Source: Paucibacter sp. Y2R2-4
GTDB lineage: Bacteria; Pseudomonadota; Gammaproteobacteria; Burkholderiales; Burkholderiaceae_C
Assembly (NCBI RefSeq): GCF_025717535.1
Contig: NZ_JAJIRO010000001.1
Coordinates: 992,001 to 1,056,000, forward strand
Length of the DNA: 64,000 nucleotides
Direction: 5' to 3'
Under the pieces are notes generated by a model that did not search any database, was not told the DNA's origin, and was given only the letters and a program-made list of their open reading frames with translations. The translations under genes and the position numbers were made by a program. Below are positions 60,696 to 64,000 of the stretch, piece after piece; the first letter of the stretch is position 1, and every line of letters starts with the position of its first letter.

Positions 60696-62825
60696 CTACA
60701 AAACCGGCGGCCGACGCAAATCGCTCAGCAGCCTGGATTCAGCCGAAGTCGGGGCCGGCGTCAAAAGGCTGACCAAGACCAGAGCCAAAAAGCCTGCCGG
60801 AATGCCGAACAGGCCGGCGGAGATGGATTGAATACCCCACCAGAGCTGCGGCTCACCGGGAATGCCAAACGCTGCGCGCAAAGACGGATTGGCCGTCACC
60901 AAATAGTAGATGCTCACAGCCAGGCCCGTCAGCATGCCCGCCATGGCGCCCCAGGCATTGGCGCGGCGCCAAAAAATGCCCAGCACCAAGGCCGGGAAGA
61001 AGGCAGCGCCGGCAACCGAGAATGCAGATGCCACCAAATACAGGATGTCGGCAGGCCGATAGGCCGCCACCGCCGCAGCGGCAAGCGCGGTGGCCAGCAG
61101 CAAAGCCTTTGACAAGGTGACACGGCGCGTCATCGAGGACTGCGGGCTTAAGACCCTGTAATACACATCGTGAGAGAGCGCCGCCGAGATGGTCAAAAGC
61201 AAGCCATCGGCCGTCGACAAAGCCGCCGCCAAGCCCCCGGCCGCCACCATGCCCGACACCACAAAGGGCAAGCCCGCCAACTCGGGCGTGATCAGCATGA
61301 TGATGTCGCTGCTGATTCGAAGCTCACCCAGTTGCAAGACGCCATCGCCATTGACGTCACTGACCGACAAGAGCCCCGGATCCAACCTCGCCCATTGAGA
61401 AATCCAGGTCGGCAACTGATCGATCGGCGTGCCCACCAACTGGGTAAAAACCTCGAACTTGACCATCACCGCCAGCGCGGGCGCCGTGAAGTACAACAAG
61501 GCAATGAAGAAAAGCGACCACGCCACCGAACTTCGCGCCTCGCCGACCGAGGGCGTGGTGTAGTAGCGCGTCAGCAAATGCGGCAACCCAGCGGTACCCA
61601 CCATCAGGCAGAAGACCAAGGCCAGAAAATTGCGCCGCGATTCATCAAACTGCTGCCGCTCGGCCGGTGTGCCCTGTGGGTCACCGCTGAACTGTTGGGC
61701 ATGCGGCGGCATCCCGCCCAACGGTAGGGCGCGAGCCTCATTCGCCATTTGAGCTTTGTGCCATTGGTCTTGCGCCTCCACGGGCGTACGCGGCAGACTG
61801 GACTGACGCTTTTCGGCAGCCTGAATCTCGGCCAAGGGCGCATCGTCCGCCTTCAACTCGGCCACCTGTCGCGCTGCCTGGCTGCGGTCCTGCGCCAGCG
61901 ACAGCGGCACATCACGCAGCTTGGCCTCAAACACCGCGGCACGCTGCTGAAACACCTCTCGGACTTGCAGCTCCAAAGGGTCTTCGATCAGCTGCTGCTC
62001 ACGCACACTCAACTTGGCCAACTGTTGGCCATAGACCAGTTGCGGCAATGGCATGCCGGTCTGCTTGACGCAGAGCCAGACCACCGGCACCAAGTAGGCG
62101 ATCACCAAAACGATGTACTGCGCAACCTGCGTCCAGGTCACGGCTCGCATGCCGCCCAAAAAAGAGCAGACCAGAACGCCGCCCAAGCCGACAAACACAC
62201 CCACCTCAAAGCCCAGCCCAGTCAGTCGTGAGGTGATCAGGCCAACGCCATAGATCTGCGCCACCACATAAATGAAAGACACCAGAATGGCCGCCATGGC
62301 GCCAATCAAGCGCGGCGCCACACCGCCATAGCGCGCGCCCAAAAAATCTGGAATGGTGAACTGTCCCGATTTGCGCAGATAGGGCGCCAGACACAAGGCC
62401 ACCAAAACAAAGCCGCCCGTCCAACCCAGGACAAAGGCCAGTCCGCCATAGCCGCTGAAATACAAGGTGCCGGCCAGGCCAAGAAAGGAGGCGGCGCTCA
62501 TCCAGTCCGCGCCGGCCGCCATGCCGTTGAACATGGCGGGTACGCGACGCCCTGCCACGTAATACTCGTCCGCATCGGTGGTGCGGCACAAAAGGCCGAT
62601 GGCCGCATAAATGCTGACCGTCGCCGCCATGAATGAAAAGCCAATCCAAGTCTTGGCCAAGCCCCAATGCTCCAACACTGCGAGCAGCAACACAAACAGC
62701 ACGAAGCCCAGGGTGTACCAGGCATAAATACGTTTGAGGCGGCGATTCAGCGAGTCGTCTGAGCGAACGCTGCTGGAAGCTTGCGGTAGCGGGGTCATAT
62801 CGATCGACAAAGGTCTACCAGGCAT
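60696..62825 (-). CDS. Sodium:solute symporter (VC_2705-like) with a long insertion and EF-hand-like loop
   Basis: A 709-residue membrane transporter of the sodium:solute symporter family. Core helices with D-E-Y-Y-V-A-G-R-R-V-P, G-A-D-W-M-S-A-A-S-F-L-G and L-S-T-A-D-G-L-L-L-T are recognisable and resemble the acetate-type/VC_2705 group. Residues about 255-395 form a hydrophilic, helix-prone insertion of roughly 140 residues. Residues 490-501 read D-V-N-G-D-G-V-L-Q-L-G-E, which fits a 12-residue EF-hand calcium loop. The ATG at 62825 is preferred because GAGGGG precedes it; an ATG at 62798 is possible. The small DUF4212 partner often beside VC_2705 genes is absent. The substrate is unknown. 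Confidence 0.85.
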   Translation of the reverse strand: MPGRPLSIDMTPLPQASSSVRSDDSLNRRLKRIYAWYTLGFVLFVLLLAVLEHWGLAKTWIGFSFMAATVSIYAAIGLLCRTTDADEYYVAGRRVPAMFNGMAAGADWMSAASFLGLAGTLYFSGYGGLAFVLGWTGGFVLVALCLAPYLRKSGQFTIPDFLGARYGGVAPRLIGAMAAILVSFIYVVAQIYGVGLITSRLTGLGFEVGVFVGLGGVLVCSFLGGMRAVTWTQVAQYIVLVIAYLVPVVWLCVKQTGMPLPQLVYGQQLAKLSVREQQLIEDPLELQVREVFQQRAAVFEAKLRDVPLSLAQDRSQAARQVAELKADDAPLAEIQAAEKRQSSLPRTPVEAQDQWHKAQMANEARALPLGGMPPHAQQFSGDPQGTPAERQQFDESRRNFLALVFCLMVGTAGLPHLLTRYYTTPSVGEARSSVAWSLFFIALLYFTAPALAVMVKFEVFTQLVGTPIDQLPTWISQWARLDPGLLSVSDVNGDGVLQLGELRISSDIIMLITPELAGLPFVVSGMVAAGGLAAALSTADGLLLTISAALSHDVYYRVLSPQSSMTRRVTLSKALLLATALAAAAVAAYRPADILYLVASAFSVAGAAFFPALVLGIFWRRANAWGAMAGMLTGLAVSIYYLVTANPSLRAAFGIPGEPQLWWGIQSISAGLFGIPAGFLALVLVSLLTPAPTSAESRLLSDLRRPPVL

Positions 62826-62883
62826 GATGCGAGGCCCCTCACTGCCTGTCGATAGCAAGGAACCCGCATCTGGCAAGGCCAAT

Positions 62884-62906
62884 AAAAAACGGCCCTCGCG
62901 GGCCGT
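62884..62906 (-). terminator. Terminator of ppsA
   Basis: On the minus strand ACGGCCC-GCGA-GGGCCGT followed by TTTTT, 41 bp after the ppsA stop. Confidence 0.88.
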
Positions 62907-62946
62907 CTTTGAAACCAGCGCAGAGAGACGCCTTTTCTTGCCTAGA

Positions 62947-64000
62947 TCAACGCTTGGCCAAACGCTGCCAAGTCTCAATGACCGAGTCCGGGTTCAAGGA
63001 GATGGACACAATGCCCTCACCCGCCAGCCACTCGGCGAAATCCGGGTGATCGCTTGGGCCTTGGCCGCAAATGCCGATGTATTTGCCGGTAGCGCGGCAA
63101 GCCGCGATAGCGCGCGAGATCAGGGCCTTGACGGCCGGGTCGCGCTCGTCAAAGTCGCCCGCCAACTGCTCCAGACCCGAATCACGATCCAGACCCAAGG
63201 TCAGCTGAGTCAAGTCATTGGAGCCGATCGACATGCCATCGAAATGTTCCAAGAACTGATCCGCCAAGATCGCGTTGCTGGGCACTTCACACATCATGAT
63301 GACGCGCAAACCATCTTGGCCGCCGGTGGCTGCGCGCTTCAAGCCGCGCTCCGCCAGCATGGCCACCACGCGCTCGGCTTGGCGCACGGTACGCACGAAA
63401 GGCACCATGATTTCGACATTGGTCAGGCCCATATCGTTGCGCACGCGCTTCAGAGCCTCGCACTCCATCGCGAAGGCATCCGAGAACTCGCCACTGATAT
63501 AGCGCGAAGCGCCACGGAATCCCAGCATCGGGTTCTCTTCATCGGGCTCGTAGCGCGAGCCGCCAATCAGCTTGCGGTACTCATTGCTCTTGAAGTCCGA
63601 CAGGCGCACGATCACCGGGCGCGGGAAGAAAGCCGCGGCAATCGTCGCCACGCCTTCAACCAGCTTGTCCACATAGAAAGCACGTGGTGAGGCATGGCCG
63701 CGTGCCACCGACTCGACCGCCTTCTTCAAATCCGCATCGATGTTCGGATAGTCGAGGATGGCCTTGGGGTGAACGCCGATATTGTTGTTGATGATGAACT
63801 CAAGGCGAGCCAAGCCGACGCCTGCGCCGGGCATTTGCGCGAAGTTGAAGGCCAGCTGTGGGTTGCCGACGTTCATCATGATCTTGATCGGGCAGTAAGG
63901 CAGCTCGCCGCGATGCACTTCACTGATCTCGGTCTCGAGCAGGCCGTCATAAATGAAGCCGGTATCGCCTTCCGAACAAACCACGGTGACCAACTGGCCG
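62947..64000 (-). CDS. ppsA: Phosphoenolpyruvate synthase, C-terminal part (cut by window)
   Basis: Converts pyruvate, ATP and water to phosphoenolpyruvate, AMP and phosphate during growth on C3 compounds or acids. Only the last 351 residues are inside the window; the frame is open to 64000. They form the PEP/pyruvate-binding TIM-barrel: [38 protein letters not shown] and [15 protein letters not shown]. The active-site C-G-Q-G-P-S-D-H-P is near the end. The N-terminal ATP-grasp and phospho-His domains lie outside. Confidence 0.95.
   Translation of the reverse strand, partial: GQLVTVVCSEGDTGFIYDGLLETEISEVHRGELPYCPIKIMMNVGNPQLAFNFAQMPGAGVGLARLEFIINNNIGVHPKAILDYPNIDADLKKAVESVARGHASPRAFYVDKLVEGVATIAAAFFPRPVIVRLSDFKSNEYRKLIGGSRYEPDEENPMLGFRGASRYISGEFSDAFAMECEALKRVRNDMGLTNVEIMVPFVRTVRQAERVVAMLAERGLKRAATGGQDGLRVIMMCEVPSNAILADQFLEHFDGMSIGSNDLTQLTLGLDRDSGLEQLAGDFDERDPAVKALISRAIAACRATGKYIGICGQGPSDHPDFAEWLAGEGIVSISLNPDSVIETWQRLAKR

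Overview
The window is a high-GC (about 60-65%) bacterial chromosome segment that is almost entirely coding. Gene content and protein style point to a betaproteobacterium of the order Burkholderiales, plausibly a Roseateles/Paucibacter-like or Comamonadaceae-like genus. Supporting signs are a priB gene inside the rpsF-rpsR-rplI operon, a Lys/Ala-rich RpoD N-terminus, an H-NS-like protein with the YRN...TGETWSGRG DNA-binding motif, tctCBA-tctDE, and a PA0069-type radical SAM gene. No rRNA, tRNA, CRISPR array, prophage or insertion sequence was seen. Both ends cut through genes (fdhD at the left, ppsA at the right).

Layout. Positions 1-14800, all on the minus strand, hold a 16-gene respiratory formate dehydrogenase supercluster. 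In transcription order it encodes DUF3305, DUF3306, a polyferredoxin, a TorD/NarJ-type chaperone, a small Tat-target protein, FdhA (catalytic, Cys-type), FdhB (Fe-S), a small lipoprotein, FdhC (cytochrome b), a small secreted protein, a DUF6352-like protein, a tungstate ABC transporter (tupB-tupC-tupA), mobA and fdhD. Metal uptake, cofactor maturation, sulfuration, folding and the enzyme itself are thus encoded together. Next come a methyl-accepting chemotaxis protein, Mrp, a family-39-type glycosyltransferase, and two tandem paralogues: an intact Ser/Thr kinase-HDOD-GAF protein and a pseudokinase-HDOD protein. HrpA follows.

From 28.8 kb the strand switches to plus: argA, yggX, an orphan iron-type binding protein, an H-NS-like gene, a GGDEF-EAL protein, dnaG, rpoD, a cyclase-FHA fusion and hemH. 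At 42.5-47.7 kb is a tripartite tricarboxylate transporter (tctCBA, minus) divergent from its two-component system (tctDE, plus). At 47.8-52.2 kb is the heat-shock block hslR-grpE-dnaK-dnaJ, with sigma-32-like promoters before grpE and dnaK. A receiver-TPR protein with a FliA-like promoter follows.

The right end (54.0-64.0 kb, minus) contains a LexA-box-controlled radical SAM gene, a UvrD-like helicase, dnaB, the rplI/rpsR/priB/rpsF operon, a large sodium:solute symporter carrying an EF-hand-like loop, and the C-terminal part of ppsA.

The observations most worth following are the kinase/pseudokinase HDOD pair, the LexA box at the radical SAM start codon, the cyclase-FHA fusion, the EF-hand-like loop in the symporter, the receiver-TPR gene behind a FliA-like promoter, and motif changes in FdhD and TupA within the formate dehydrogenase cluster. 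All family names come from reading the sequence and from memory; no database search was run.
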